A stretch of DNA of 6,012 bases from Synergistaceae bacterium (lineage in GTDB: Bacteria; Synergistota; Synergistia; Synergistales; Aminobacteriaceae): positions 1-6,012 of the forward strand of contig JAFSLR010000403.1 of assembly GCA_017448375.1 (NCBI GenBank). The letters are read 5' to 3'. Of the stretch, positions 5,932 to 6,012 are shown one piece after another. The notes beneath the pieces were generated by a model, which saw only the letters and a program-made list of their open reading frames with translations, was not told the DNA's origin and did no database searches. Within the stretch, counting starts at the first letter, position 1, and each line of letters opens with the position of its first letter. Made by a program: the position numbers and the translations under genes.

Positions 5932-6012
5932 TTACTGTTGCTGCTGATTAGGATACGGCGCAAGCTCAAGCAGTCTTTTATCCGTCTCATCAAAACTCGT
6001 AGGGTCTTCAAC
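5932..6012 (-). CDS. fliI: Flagellum-specific export ATPase FliI, C-terminal end only
   Basis: Only the last 26 codons and the TAA stop (5932-5934) are in the window. They read VEDPTSFDETDKRLLELAPY followed by PNQQQQ. The 'sF.e...~L~~l' pattern fits the end of FliI C-terminal domains, which in many bacteria close with a similar short helix. The catalytic ATPase core (Walker motifs) lies outside the window, so the identification depends mainly on the fliI-fliJ order universal in such operons. The Gln-rich tail is an addition of unknown importance. The stop lies 12 bases before fliJ. Confidence 0.75.
   Translation of the reverse strand, partial: VEDPTSFDETDKRLLELAPYPNQQQQ

Overview
The window is the middle of a flagellar (hook and export) operon read entirely on the minus strand. 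In transcription order, from the right edge to the left, it holds: the last 26 codons of the export ATPase gene fliI; fliJ; a soluble SLT-type lytic transglycosylase; a membrane-anchored FlbB/YlxF/MotE-like coiled-coil protein; a very long fliK (853 codons); a short flgD; and the first 338 codons of the hook protein gene flgE, which runs off the left edge. Apart from a 107-base gap before flgE, genes are separated by 1 to 25 bases and each has a purine-rich Shine-Dalgarno sequence, usually inside or beside the preceding stop codon. This indicates one polycistronic mRNA with translational coupling. No RNA gene, mobile element, CRISPR array, terminator or convincing promoter was seen.

The gene order fliI-fliJ-flbB-fliK-flgD-flgE is that of the spirochaete flgB operon and of the fla/che operons of many Gram-positive bacteria, with a lytic transglycosylase added between fliJ and flbB. 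The style of the FlgE N-terminus, the middling GC content and the gene order suggest a deep-branching diderm, possibly Synergistota. This is an inference; a spirochaete relative or a member of Firmicutes cannot be excluded from sequence reading alone.

Together the genes drive hook construction. FliI and FliJ energise and feed the type III export gate. The transglycosylase probably opens peptidoglycan for the rod. The FlbB-like protein probably sits around the motor or stator. FlgD caps the growing hook, FlgE polymerises into it, and FliK measures its length and switches export specificity.

Two points stand out. First, FlgE has a Lys164...Cys177-Asn178 arrangement with the same 13-residue spacing and nearly the same numbering as the Lys165/Cys178 pair that forms the lysinoalanine cross-link in Treponema denticola hooks. 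Second, the FliK ruler region is built from several independent tandem-repeat families (15-bp, 33-bp and 18-bp units, plus PE-rich tracts written almost always with the same hexamer). This makes it a candidate for hook-length evolution by repeat expansion.
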